Shown: positions 55,416 through 64,000 of the stretch, piece by piece
Layout: the number at the start of each line of letters is the position of its first letter
Position numbering within the stretch: position 1 is the first letter of the stretch
Source of the DNA: Rhodocytophaga rosea
GTDB lineage: Bacteria > Bacteroidota > Bacteroidia > Cytophagales > 172606-1
Length of the DNA stretch: 64,000 nucleotides
Reading direction: 5' to 3'
Assembly: GCF_010119975.1 (NCBI RefSeq)
Contig: NZ_CP048222.1
Span: 2,808,501 to 2,872,500, forward strand
Position numbers and translations under genes: made by a program
The notes under the pieces: model-generated
Told to the model about the DNA's origin: nothing
What the model saw: only the letters and a program-made list of their open reading frames with translations
Databases searched by the model: none

Positions 55416-57575
55416 TTATTGTTTCAGATAGACTTTAAACGTAGAACCTACGCCTACCTGGCTTTCTACCACAATTCTGCCTCCGGCATTCTCTATAATT
55501 TTCTTGACAATGTATAATCCGATACCAGTACCTTCCACATGGGCATGCAGACGTTTAAATAAAGCAAAAATCTTTTCTTCCTGGCGCATATCCATACCCA
55601 TCCCATTATCGCCAACCGTAAGTTCGTAATAGTCGCCCTGTATGCGGCATTTGATGTGTACCTGTAGTTCCCGCTCTGGAGAGTGGTACTTGAAAGCGTT
55701 AGAGAGCAGGTTATAGAGAATACTTTTTAGGTTTTTTCTGGAAAAAAATAAGGATGGGCAGTCAAGTTCTATAGTTAAATGGGCTCCGGATTCCTGCCGT
55801 TGCGGCGCAAGGTCCTGGAGAACCTCTTCCAGTACCTGACTCAAATCAATGCTGATCACATCCTCAGAACTTTCCTTACTAATACGGGCTACTTCTGTTA
55901 AGTCCCTGATGGTCGTCTTAAAACGGTTCACTGAGCTATTGAGTAACTGGTAAATCTGCCCAACAGCATCTTTCTGTAAGCTCTCTTTACCTATTTGCCG
56001 TTCCAGCGCTTTGAGTAATCCTTCAATATTTAGAATAGGAGCTTTTAGATCATGGGAAGCCGTGTAAACAAAGTTGTCCAGATCATTATTAATCCGTTGC
56101 AAATGCTCATTGGCCAGTGCCAGCTGCTGATTACTTTGGACTACTTGCCGGGCGCTTTCTTCTAATTGCCTGCGAGCCAATACTTGATTAGTCACTTCAT
56201 GGGCGAATGCCAGTACCCCATTTACTTCGCCTTGTCTGTTGCGGCGGGCCTGATAAATAAACGTCCAGTAGATCTCCTCCAGGGGGCCATCTTGATGACG
56301 GGCTAGCATCAGGGGCATTTCCTGGGCTACAAAGGTTTCTCCTGTTTGGTATACCTGTTGGAGAATGGATGCAATGGGTGTATCTCTCACCTCTGGCAGT
56401 GCTTCCAGTAAGGGTTTGCCCAGCAGCGTTCGTCCAGGAAAGATCTGCTGATAGGCCGGATTGACCAACTCGAATACCAGCTCTTCTCCGTTTAGAATGA
56501 CGATAGGAGCTGGCGCCTGTAAAAACAGAGAGTGTAGTTGCTCACGTTGCCGGTCTGTTTCTTTCTGATTGTATACATGGGTAAGGGCCGTAGCAATATG
56601 TCCGGCTACTAATTCCTGAAAGTTTTCATAATCGGTATTATACTCAAGCTGTCCACTGATCGCAGCCATAAAAAAACCAATCACCATATCACTTCCTGGT
56701 TTAACCAGAGGCAGAATAGCTATCTGAAAGGAATTTGCTGAAAGCGGGCTCTTACCAGAAGGTAAATGATAGGTAATCACTTGCTTGTTTTTACTTTGCA
56801 TGACCTCTTTAATGGACTCAGACACCTGCTCTTGCGCTATAGTTAAATCCAGAAGAGGAGGCAATGCTTCGGCAGGTAAACTGCTCGTCTGGCCTGTGAG
56901 CCGGGCTTTTTTGTTATTCTCTTCCAATAAATAAATTAACCCAAACGGTATGTCTTCCCTGTTCTGATCGAGTGCCTGGCAAGAGAAATGGCTCACCTGC
57001 TCAAGGGTTTGTGATAAGGGAGCAACTTCAGCCAGACTCTTTAAAGTATTGAGCCGCCGCTTGGAAAGTACGCTAGGGGTAGTTTCATGACACACGCAAA
57101 AAATACCTCCGACTGTTGCCCAATCGGTAAAAGCCGGATTGTAGGAAAAAGTCCAGTAGGTTTCTTCCATAAAGCCTTTCCGCTCCAGCTGAATAAGTAA
57201 ATCTTCGGCATAAAACGGAGCGCCTCCCGAAAGTATTCTTTCCACAATATCTCCGATCTGCCACCAGATCTCAGACCACATCTGGGAAGCTTTTGCTCCC
57301 AAAGCCTGTGGATGTTTTTTACCTAATGCCGGCAAATAGGGATCATTATGGAACATATATAAATCTCTGGACCACCAGATAAACATGGGATAATGGGAAT
57401 TGAGCAGCAAGCGGATGAGATTTTGCAGACTATGTGGCCACTGTTGCGGATGTCCTAAGGGGTGCTTCTCCCAATTGAAAGCCCGCATTAACTCTCCCAT
57501 CTGTCCTCCTCCTTGAAATAGAGTATCTGTATAGTGGGCAAAACTTGCCTTAGAAGCAGGATCGTTTACATGCAT
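55416..57575 (-). CDS. Soluble sensor histidine kinase (PAS-GAF-PAS-HisKA-HATPase)
   Basis: The 719-residue kinase has no membrane segment. It contains an N-terminal PAS-like domain (~35-165: WPHSLQNLIRLLLNSHYPMFIWWSRDLYMFHNDPYLPALGKKHP), a GAF-like domain (~175-340), a second PAS (~345-480: LHSLFLQAPAPIVILNGEELVFELVNPAYQQIFPGR) and a coiled linker. The HisKA dimerisation helix carries the phospho-accepting His in FVYTASHDLKAPILNIEGL. The HATPase has NLLSNAFKYHSPE, GDNGMGMDMRQEEKIFALFKRLH and GTGIGLYIVKKIIE. The architecture resembles light- or redox-sensing hybrid kinases of Cytophagales. No response regulator is adjacent, so it is an orphan here. Confidence 0.92.
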   Translation of the reverse strand: MHVNDPASKASFAHYTDTLFQGGGQMGELMRAFNWEKHPLGHPQQWPHSLQNLIRLLLNSHYPMFIWWSRDLYMFHNDPYLPALGKKHPQALGAKASQMWSEIWWQIGDIVERILSGGAPFYAEDLLIQLERKGFMEETYWTFSYNPAFTDWATVGGIFCVCHETTPSVLSKRRLNTLKSLAEVAPLSQTLEQVSHFSCQALDQNREDIPFGLIYLLEENNKKARLTGQTSSLPAEALPPLLDLTIAQEQVSESIKEVMQSKNKQVITYHLPSGKSPLSANSFQIAILPLVKPGSDMVIGFFMAAISGQLEYNTDYENFQELVAGHIATALTHVYNQKETDRQREQLHSLFLQAPAPIVILNGEELVFELVNPAYQQIFPGRTLLGKPLLEALPEVRDTPIASILQQVYQTGETFVAQEMPLMLARHQDGPLEEIYWTFIYQARRNRQGEVNGVLAFAHEVTNQVLARRQLEESARQVVQSNQQLALANEHLQRINNDLDNFVYTASHDLKAPILNIEGLLKALERQIGKESLQKDAVGQIYQLLNSSVNRFKTTIRDLTEVARISKESSEDVISIDLSQVLEEVLQDLAPQRQESGAHLTIELDCPSLFFSRKNLKSILYNLLSNAFKYHSPERELQVHIKCRIQGDYYELTVGDNGMGMDMRQEEKIFALFKRLHAHVEGTGIGLYIVKKIIENAGGRIVVESQVGVGSTFKVYLKQ

Positions 57576-57815
57576 TAGAAATATAGAAAAGGGAACCCTA
57601 GGCTTATCATTCTTAATAAGCCTAATTTACATTGAATATATACGAGTGTTATATACGGCTTCTCCCGCATTTTCGGTTTGCATATTTATTCTGCTAGAAG
57701 ATTCCTTCTGCAAGCCAGGTTGAATTTTAACATGAATGGAATTGTAAACATATAAATATGCCATCACTTTAATATTCACTCATATTTCATATTATAGAGG
57801 AAGTAATGAAAAATA
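57576..57815. other. Intergenic region upstream of the sensor kinase
   Basis: Contains an imperfect inverted repeat TAGGCTTATCATTC/TTAATAAGCCTA near 57599-57626, just before the kinase start on the minus strand. It could lie in the kinase leader. Nothing else seen. Confidence 0.3.
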
Positions 57816-59264
57816 TTAGTCTCTCATCCATTTTAAAAGTGCATCCACCTCAACAATAGACCAGGAATGAGGATGACGGGCTCCATTCATGCGGTATCCC
57901 CGGTTCTGGGTTGGTATATATTCCACTGTATGGCCAAACTTTTTGCTCAAGTGCGCTGAGAGGCTTTTAATAACATAGGCATTTGTTTCTTCATAATCAT
58001 TGCCTCGGTTTTGTTTCCACCACAAGGTATCAGGTTCGGTATATAATCTAATTTTGACGTTTTTTAACTGGGAGACATTGTTGATATTGCTTGTTCTTGT
58101 GGTATATACGCTATGTTTTTCATACTTGGCAATGCCATTTTCCGGCTTTCCAAAGTTAGTTTCCAGTAAGTCAACTAACATTTTACTTTCTCCTACAGAT
58201 ACCTGCGAAAAATTGCGGGCGACATTCTTTTGCGCGTTCTCATACAGTTTGAGCAGATCTACCGGTGAATCAATAATAAAACCCCCTTTTGGCTTGACGG
58301 CAGTTTCTTGTTTCATCAAATAGTTACTCAACAGCAAAGCTACATTGCCTCCACTGGAAAATCCTCCTATGTAAACGTTGTTGTTTTTTATATCATTTTC
58401 CTTCACCACTTGCTGCAAGAGGCTGGAAAGTTGACTTTTTTCCTCTTCCTGTAGCCAAAGCTGTTGATTGTTTTTCATCAGGGCAATGGCAAATCCTTGC
58501 TTTATAGCCGGGTCCACAATTTTAAATTCAGATTGAATACCTGCCGGATTCTCTCCAAAGCCGGGAAACAGAATCAGAATTCCGTGTATTTTCCCTTTGG
58601 GAAGGATCAACTCATATTTCTCATGATAGCGGGTATGGTAAGGGGTTTGTGCCAACTCCTTACAATTTTGCACAGTGCGTACCTTGTCAAATATTTTCCA
58701 CACCTGATGATCAAAGACCTGAGGTGAAGATGAAAACACAAGCAAGTGTTTGTCTACCTGTGGACAATAGCTTTCTTTTACTTTGATATGTAACTGAATT
58801 GGTTTTCTGGAGAAGAAAACATCTGTAAATGTAACATTGCCTTCAAATAATTGCCAGCCATCCACCTTGTTTGTAGCAGTAAAAGAGGCGCTTGCTTTGG
58901 AGATCGCTTCTGCGGCTAAGCCATTGATTTTACCAACCGACTGGGAGAGGCCACTAAAATAATCTTCCGTGAGTTGCTGAAGACGTTTATCGGCGAGTGC
59001 TTGCTTACCCTCGATATACCAGGCAAAACTGTAGGTCCAGAATTGAATACTTGAACTGTCGAACCAACCGGGAGCAAAGCGAACCTCTTCTAGCCCCGCA
59101 AAAGTAATACTGGGGGCAAAGGAAGGAGGTAGCGAGAAAGATTCTTTTCCCCAGTCAGCAGGCGCTTCTAACAGTGAGGGAGATGCCTGTATCTCTTTCA
59201 CCTGCGCCTGGCATGATGCATACAAATACAAAAAATAAAAAACCAGAAGAAGGGTTTTATGCAT
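57816..59264 (-). CDS. Secreted protein with C-terminal alpha/beta hydrolase domain
   Basis: The 482-residue protein has a signal peptide (TLLLVFYFLYLYASCQAQ). An N-terminal beta-rich region of unknown fold (to ~residue 200) precedes an alpha/beta hydrolase domain: ILILFPGFGENPAG, nucleophile elbow YIGGFSSGGNVALLLSNYL (Ser) and a C-terminal HPHSWSIVEVDALLKW with the likely catalytic His. It resembles predicted esterases of Bacteroidota. The start was set at the ATG 59262-59264, which begins the signal peptide; the frame extends 13 codons upstream. It lies 137 bases downstream of PVC dehydrogenase C on the same strand and could be co-transcribed. Confidence 0.85.
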   Translation of the reverse strand: MHKTLLLVFYFLYLYASCQAQVKEIQASPSLLEAPADWGKESFSLPPSFAPSITFAGLEEVRFAPGWFDSSSIQFWTYSFAWYIEGKQALADKRLQQLTEDYFSGLSQSVGKINGLAAEAISKASASFTATNKVDGWQLFEGNVTFTDVFFSRKPIQLHIKVKESYCPQVDKHLLVFSSSPQVFDHQVWKIFDKVRTVQNCKELAQTPYHTRYHEKYELILPKGKIHGILILFPGFGENPAGIQSEFKIVDPAIKQGFAIALMKNNQQLWLQEEEKSQLSSLLQQVVKENDIKNNNVYIGGFSSGGNVALLLSNYLMKQETAVKPKGGFIIDSPVDLLKLYENAQKNVARNFSQVSVGESKMLVDLLETNFGKPENGIAKYEKHSVYTTRTSNINNVSQLKNVKIRLYTEPDTLWWKQNRGNDYEETNAYVIKSLSAHLSKKFGHTVEYIPTQNRGYRMNGARHPHSWSIVEVDALLKWMRD

Positions 59265-59401
59265 CGGATGTTCTTTCTTGAAAGCAAAAACGCTACCTAT
59301 CATTACACTACCTAGAGAAGGGTTAAGGTAAATCCCCCTCTGTCTTCACTTGTATTCAAGGGAAAAATCTATTAGAGAATGGCTAGAGCTCGATAAATTT
59401 T

Positions 59402-62400
59402 CTATTGTCCCATAATCAGCCTTGTCTGAGCACCCGAATTACCACTTTCTTGTAGTTGCACACTTATTGGTTCTTTTTGACGTACGGCCCTATCGATAAC
59501 CAGGGTAATTTGATGGATTCCCTGGGTAAATTCTATCATTATTCTCTGTCCAGTAAATTGAAGAGGTGTTTGTCCTGCCCATCCACTTATACCAGTAGCA
59601 GTGTTCATTAGAAGAGTTACATTCCCTTTAGTCAACACTTCAATATCAAATTTAACCACACTGTATTTCTTGTTTGCATTTACCTCAATTATGGGCAATT
59701 CTTCAACAGGCAGATCTCCAGCCACTTTGCTGTACACCGGTATAGAGGGAACGGTTGTATTTACCTTTAAAAGATACTCCAGGCCCTCAGCAGAAATCTT
59801 TTTTGCAAGATCTTTACTGGCAGGTATTGTTGCCCATCGTCTGACAAACTGGGCTGTAGGAACACGGTAGTTTCCCGATTCCCCTAGCTTTGACAAAAAG
59901 CCTATTAAATTATTAAACTCTTCTTTTTCTAAACCTGCTGTTAATCCGGGAGGCATGAGTGAGCCTGGTACTTTCTCTAATGTATTGATCTGATTTTTGG
60001 CAATGGTAACACTTTTACCCCCTGCATCCCGCATAATGATCTCCGATGTGCCATTACTTACCAGGTAGCCCATTAGTTCACTGCCATCTTTTTTAACTAC
60101 TTTTTGAAGTTCATACCCTTCTTTGATAGAATTTGAGGGATAAAGTACAGAATTTATAATGGTTTCAACCGGTGAACTGGTACCTAAACTGCTCAGATCC
60201 GGGCCAATCAAACCGCCTGCGCCGCCAATCGCATGGCAACTCACACAATTAGTTTTCCGGAATACGGCTTCCCCTAGCTCGTAATCAGCATTGCCTCTTA
60301 TTTCTATGGCTTGTCTGTTGATATCCTGTTTACTGAGTTGCTGAGGCATACGTTGGGCAGGAAGAACTCCGCCAGAGGCTTCCAGTGCCTGTGTCATCAA
60401 TTGTACATCTTCATTTTTATTCCGGCCCCAGGGAATTTGCCGGTCAAAACTTGGCCGGATAGCTTTAGCCGTAGGTGTAGGTATCTTTTTAGCCATCAGT
60501 TCCTGGGCGAGTAATTGTACGCCTTGTTTCTGCGCCAGAAACGCCCTAAAAAGCTCAGAAACATCTGTTTGTTCCGGCATATTTCTTAATAACGCGCCAG
60601 CCAAACGGGCAGATTCTGATACATTTAAGGGTACTAATTGCGCAGTAGCTAAAATCTTTGTCTCAATCGATTCTTTTCCACTGGCCAGATCAATCAACAA
60701 CTTTTCGGCTTTGTTTTTATCTAAGTTCACCAGAGCAGCTAAAGCAGCCCGTTTGATATTTTTATCTTTTTTAGCAATAAGACTGCTTACTTGATCACGC
60801 ATTTCTTCCAGGTGCCAATAACCAATTAATCGCAACGCACCAATAACTAGAGTTTCATCCCCGCTTTTTATAAAACTACCAATTCTATTCAGGTCTTTGT
60901 CAGGCTTTGCCTCTCTTTGTTGCGCCGCTTGAGCTAAAGCAGCCAGCTGGGCTGATACATTTTTATTTTGTGCGGCATATCCTGTAACGGCCATATCAAA
61001 TAAGGTGTTCAGGTCAGCCGGCTTTCCCCATTTTGCAATAGAATTAAGCACATCCTTTTGATATTCTTGTGGCAATTCATTTTTTTGATACAGTTTTACA
61101 AGAGCTGTAACAGCATCCGGATCATTCATTGACTTCAGCGCAAAAGCAGTTTGTCTGGCATTGCCTAAAAATTCCGGCTGGGTTTTTAAGCGTTCCATTA
61201 CCCAGGGTTCCAGTTCCCGCATCGTATACCACAGAGAATAATCCAGAAATTCATCCATAGGGTAATCCAGTGCGGTTAAAGCCATACGTGCCGCTTCTGC
61301 CGTTTTTAGATTACGCAAAGCAATTACCGCTTCCAGCCGTACCTGCGGATGATCGTCTTTCACAGCATTGGCAAGCAGAGTAGCTATATTAGCAATTTTG
61401 TGATGCCATTGTTGAAGCACTCTTACTCCGGCCGCACGGGCATGCGGATTACGGGCATTGAGCAGGCTCAGCAGCAAGGGTTCATTCACTGCATCCAGTG
61501 ACTGTTGCACCCAGAGAGCTTCCAGTAAATGATGTTCGTAATCAGGGTCTTTTTTATCCAGTCTACTTGTCCATTTTTGTAAGGCCGGAATCACTTCTTT
61601 GGCACCTCGTTCCTTTAGTACTTGCCTGGCTTGCGCACGGGCCCAGTCTTCCGGCAGTTTCAAGGTTTCTAATAGTGCCTGTACTGAGGCTTTACTTAGC
61701 TGTGTTTTTTTGACCAATGGACGGTTTTTAGCAGTAATTCGCCAGATACGGCCATGCTGCTGGTCGCGGCGTGGATCATGAAAATCTACTTCTCCATGTT
61801 GAATAATGGGATTGTACCAGTCTGCTACATATATGGCTCCATCTGGGCCCATTAAAATATCCACCGGCCGGAAAGCCACATGATCGGTCCACAAGACATC
61901 TTCTACCTGCTTGGAAGCGTATCCACTGCTTTGTTCCTGTAGCGTAAACCGGTTTATTCTGTTCGCCCGGAAATCGTTGGTAATTACACTTCCCAGCCAT
62001 GACTCTGGCATATGCCTCCCTGAAACTACATCAAGACCACTATGTTTGGGTTGGCCCGGATTTAATCCACGGATAAGCCGCTCAGCACCTGGCGAAGTAA
62101 CAAAGGTTGCCCCCGGAAAAGCATAATTAATGCCTTCATTTCCTGCCCCATCAGTCAGAAAGGATTGCCCCCACCGGTCAAACTGCAAGCCCCATGGATT
62201 GATCAAACCTTTGGCATAAATATTTAAATCAAGTGTTTTAGGCTGCAATTGCCAGACACCTCCGCCTTCCAGACGTTTTACACCCATAGGTGTTTCTATA
62301 TGGCTGTAGATATAAATGGACTGATTAAAATAAAGTTTTCCTTCCGGCCCCCAGCGGAACGTATGAATAAGATGATGGGTATCAGCCGTTCCAAATCCTT

Positions 62401-62956
62401 TTAATACCACCCGCTTCTTGTCTGCTTTTCCATCTCCATCCGTATCTGAAAGATGTAAAATCTCGGTAGAATTCGCTACATATACCCCTCCATCTCCGGG
62501 CAGGATACCAGTAGGTGTGAGCAAGCCCTCTGCAAAAATGGTTGATTTATCTGCCTTTCCATCTCCATCGGTATCCTCCAATACATAGATCTTATCATTG
62601 GCCTCTTCACCGGTCTTCAGATGGGGATAGGCTGTACTACTGACCACCCACAATCTGCCCTCTGCATCCCAGTTCATTTGAATCGGTTTTACCACCATAG
62701 GCTCAGCAGCAAACAGCGTAACCTCAAACCCTTCTGACACTTGAAACGATGCCAGTTCTGTCTCAGGATCAGGATCGTCCATTCTGTTATCCTGGGTGAT
62801 CATGGCAGTAGTAAAGATGATCAAGGGAATACTAATAAGAGCAGTAAAAACTTTCACCACAAGCTTAGAAGAGGAAATCCCTTTCGTATCCCGCGCTTTT
62901 TTTTCATCTATAGAAGCACTAAACATGGACCAGACAGAAGTTTTGTTTTCTTTCAT
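59402..62956 (-). CDS. PVC-type heme-binding membrane-bound dehydrogenase-like protein (copy C)
   Basis: The 1184-residue exported protein has an N-terminal membrane segment (VVKVFTALISIPLIIFTTAMI, uncleaved or signal). The propeller follows (FQVSEGFEVTLFAAEPMVVKPIQMNWDAEGRLWV; calcium-type loops LEDTDGDGKADK and SDTDGDGKADK; MGPDGAIYVADWYN...HGRIWRI), then a HEAT-like solenoid (~450-880). A cytochrome c domain has heme motif CVSCH at 904-908. About 160 further residues form a beta-rich C-terminal domain absent from copy A. It starts 10 bases after the SGNH-like gene, so the two are one operon. Overall order matches copy B except for the electron acceptor. Confidence 0.92.
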   Translation of the reverse strand: MKENKTSVWSMFSASIDEKKARDTKGISSSKLVVKVFTALISIPLIIFTTAMITQDNRMDDPDPETELASFQVSEGFEVTLFAAEPMVVKPIQMNWDAEGRLWVVSSTAYPHLKTGEEANDKIYVLEDTDGDGKADKSTIFAEGLLTPTGILPGDGGVYVANSTEILHLSDTDGDGKADKKRVVLKGFGTADTHHLIHTFRWGPEGKLYFNQSIYIYSHIETPMGVKRLEGGGVWQLQPKTLDLNIYAKGLINPWGLQFDRWGQSFLTDGAGNEGINYAFPGATFVTSPGAERLIRGLNPGQPKHSGLDVVSGRHMPESWLGSVITNDFRANRINRFTLQEQSSGYASKQVEDVLWTDHVAFRPVDILMGPDGAIYVADWYNPIIQHGEVDFHDPRRDQQHGRIWRITAKNRPLVKKTQLSKASVQALLETLKLPEDWARAQARQVLKERGAKEVIPALQKWTSRLDKKDPDYEHHLLEALWVQQSLDAVNEPLLLSLLNARNPHARAAGVRVLQQWHHKIANIATLLANAVKDDHPQVRLEAVIALRNLKTAEAARMALTALDYPMDEFLDYSLWYTMRELEPWVMERLKTQPEFLGNARQTAFALKSMNDPDAVTALVKLYQKNELPQEYQKDVLNSIAKWGKPADLNTLFDMAVTGYAAQNKNVSAQLAALAQAAQQREAKPDKDLNRIGSFIKSGDETLVIGALRLIGYWHLEEMRDQVSSLIAKKDKNIKRAALAALVNLDKNKAEKLLIDLASGKESIETKILATAQLVPLNVSESARLAGALLRNMPEQTDVSELFRAFLAQKQGVQLLAQELMAKKIPTPTAKAIRPSFDRQIPWGRNKNEDVQLMTQALEASGGVLPAQRMPQQLSKQDINRQAIEIRGNADYELGEAVFRKTNCVSCHAIGGAGGLIGPDLSSLGTSSPVETIINSVLYPSNSIKEGYELQKVVKKDGSELMGYLVSNGTSEIIMRDAGGKSVTIAKNQINTLEKVPGSLMPPGLTAGLEKEEFNNLIGFLSKLGESGNYRVPTAQFVRRWATIPASKDLAKKISAEGLEYLLKVNTTVPSIPVYSKVAGDLPVEELPIIEVNANKKYSVVKFDIEVLTKGNVTLLMNTATGISGWAGQTPLQFTGQRIMIEFTQGIHQITLVIDRAVRQKEPISVQLQESGNSGAQTRLIMGQ

Positions 62957-62966
62957 CTCTTGTAGG

Positions 62967-63998
62967 CTATTTTACTGGGGTAAGTTGATAGGTGATTTCC
63001 TTTGGCGCCCGGTTTATTGCAATTTGTCCTTCAAGCCAGGTGATAATTATACTCAAATCTTCCAGTCCCTTTGTGTGCCTGCCTTGTTCGTGGGACCGGA
63101 AACCAAGAATATAGGTTTTGTTTTGCGGCCGGTATTGGTGGAAATACAACTCGTTCTTTTTAATGATCATCTCCCGGAGCTGACTTGCCTGGCTGTAGGA
63201 GCCGCCTTGCTTGATCTCTACTCCTTCATTCCATTGTTTGGCAGATGCAGTTACCACCTGGAAGTTTTCAGTTGACAGGGTGTATATTCCCTTTTTAAGG
63301 CCATTGATTTTTATGATACGAGTTTTTTCTGCTCCTTCTTCTTGCCTGGGTAAGGGTAATGGCAGCAGGGATTCACTGATAGTAAATGTTAAATTACCAT
63401 TGTTCTTCCCCCAATTCAAAACCTTAATAGTAGCCGTTGCCTCTTGTTTAGCGATATCTATGCTGGCCGTTTCAGTTCGTGTGGATAAACCTAATTCTTT
63501 CTCAACAACAGAAGCCAGATAATAGTAGCCGGTTTCATTTAAATGAAAGCCATTGTCTGATAATTTGATGATTTTATTCTTCTCCAGAACAGGTGTATAT
63601 ATATTTAAATACTGCTTGCCACGCTCCTCAGCTATTTTAGCTATAGCAGCAGTATACAGCTCCAGCATCGAATTACGCTTTCCTATGTCTTCACCAGATT
63701 CAACCTCCATCAGGGGAATAGCAGACAAAAGAATGGTTTTTGCACCCAGCTGGTCTATTTTGTCAATCAATTTATTCAATCCTTCCTTAAACCGGGAAAG
63801 GCCTTGCTCTCCTTCCAGCGCTTCCATGGCTCCATAGGCAATAAAAACAACCGTAGGCTGGGCTTTCGTTAGTTGTTCGATGAGGAGATCATACGTTGTG
63901 GGAGGAGAAATATAACTACGTGCTTCTCCCCAAACGGTATCTCCTGTCCATCCAATATTCCGGAAAGTAAAATTCCGGTTAGGCCATCTGGTCGTGAG
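62967..63998 (-). CDS. SGNH/GDSL-like protein, 5' end outside window
   Basis: The frame stays open to the right edge of the window, so the ATG at 63825-63827 is internal. Visible blocks are NIGWTGDTVWGEAR, VVFIAYGAMEALEG (block III with no GxND) and LSDNGFHLNETGYYYL (block V as NGFH). The C-terminal part contains LYFHQYRPQNKTYILGFRSHEQGRH, which matches FFYKFKASNGEYIYGRRREWAGG in the fusion protein at 42634. It is therefore the free-standing form of that fusion's N-terminal domain. It lies 10 bases upstream of PVC dehydrogenase C. Catalytic activity is doubtful because the Asp of the DxxH motif is replaced. Confidence 0.88.
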   Translation of the reverse strand, partial: LTTRWPNRNFTFRNIGWTGDTVWGEARSYISPPTTYDLLIEQLTKAQPTVVFIAYGAMEALEGEQGLSRFKEGLNKLIDKIDQLGAKTILLSAIPLMEVESGEDIGKRNSMLELYTAAIAKIAEERGKQYLNIYTPVLEKNKIIKLSDNGFHLNETGYYYLASVVEKELGLSTRTETASIDIAKQEATATIKVLNWGKNNGNLTFTISESLLPLPLPRQEEGAEKTRIIKINGLKKGIYTLSTENFQVVTASAKQWNEGVEIKQGGSYSQASQLREMIIKKNELYFHQYRPQNKTYILGFRSHEQGRHTKGLEDLSIIITWLEGQIAINRAPKEITYQLTPVK

Positions 63999-64000
63999 AG

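Overview
The window looks like a chromosomal segment of a Bacteroidota bacterium, most likely a member of the Cytophagales. The base composition is AT-rich and there are few Shine-Dalgarno-like sites. Supporting genes are a secreted polysaccharide-lyase-like protein with a type IX secretion sorting tail, MacB/FtsX-type permeases, several AraC regulators and three large PVC-type membrane-bound dehydrogenase-like proteins. This assignment rests on gene content only.

Layout. 1-2142: end of an alpha/beta hydrolase, then the overlapping pair pxpB-pxpC and a strong bidirectional hairpin. 2158-4425: a large secreted lyase-like protein. 4426-6110: 1.7 kb without a convincing gene, containing a decayed 21-nt tandem repeat. 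6111-14431: an unknown helical protein, asnS, an AraC regulator, a DUF937-like protein, threonine aldolase, a caspase-like lipoprotein, a methyltransferase and a small helix-turn-helix protein. 14890-22528: a DUF4838 glycoside-hydrolase-like protein, an FtsX-type permease, then a broken second permease that ends at an IS630-type element whose transposase is split by a likely -1 frameshift. 22655-33546: a minus-strand run with an AraC regulator, a double GNAT, PVC dehydrogenase A, a carboxylesterase, a GH78-like rhamnosidase and an aldo/keto reductase.

33914-42491 is a redox island with clear decay: a two-subunit molybdenum hydroxylase, a frameshifted cupin, a secreted ABM-domain monooxygenase, a lipoprotein flavodoxin, a cupin-like remnant, an AraC regulator and an NTF2-like gene cut by an IS5-type element with a TTA target duplication. 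42634-47186: PVC dehydrogenase B, in which an SGNH-like domain, the dehydrogenase propeller, HEAT-like repeats and a cupredoxin domain are fused in one chain, followed by a frameshifted macrolide phosphotransferase-like gene. 48592-53104: a MarR-GNAT fusion with a palindromic operator candidate, an NmrA-like reductase, an AraC paralogue and a second IS5-type element. 53153-64000: a type II NADH dehydrogenase, an isochorismatase-type hydrolase, a sensor kinase, an esterase-like secreted protein, PVC dehydrogenase C and, 10 bases upstream of it, an SGNH-like protein running off the window.

The main themes are breakdown of complex carbohydrates (lyase-like protein, DUF4838, GH78, esterases) and periplasmic oxidation with varied electron acceptors (cytochrome c in A and C, cupredoxin in B). 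The strongest unusual signal is that the SGNH-like protein and PVC dehydrogenase are separate adjacent genes in one place and a single fused protein in another, with the electron-accepting module exchanged. Mobile elements and single-base frameshifts have damaged at least five genes.
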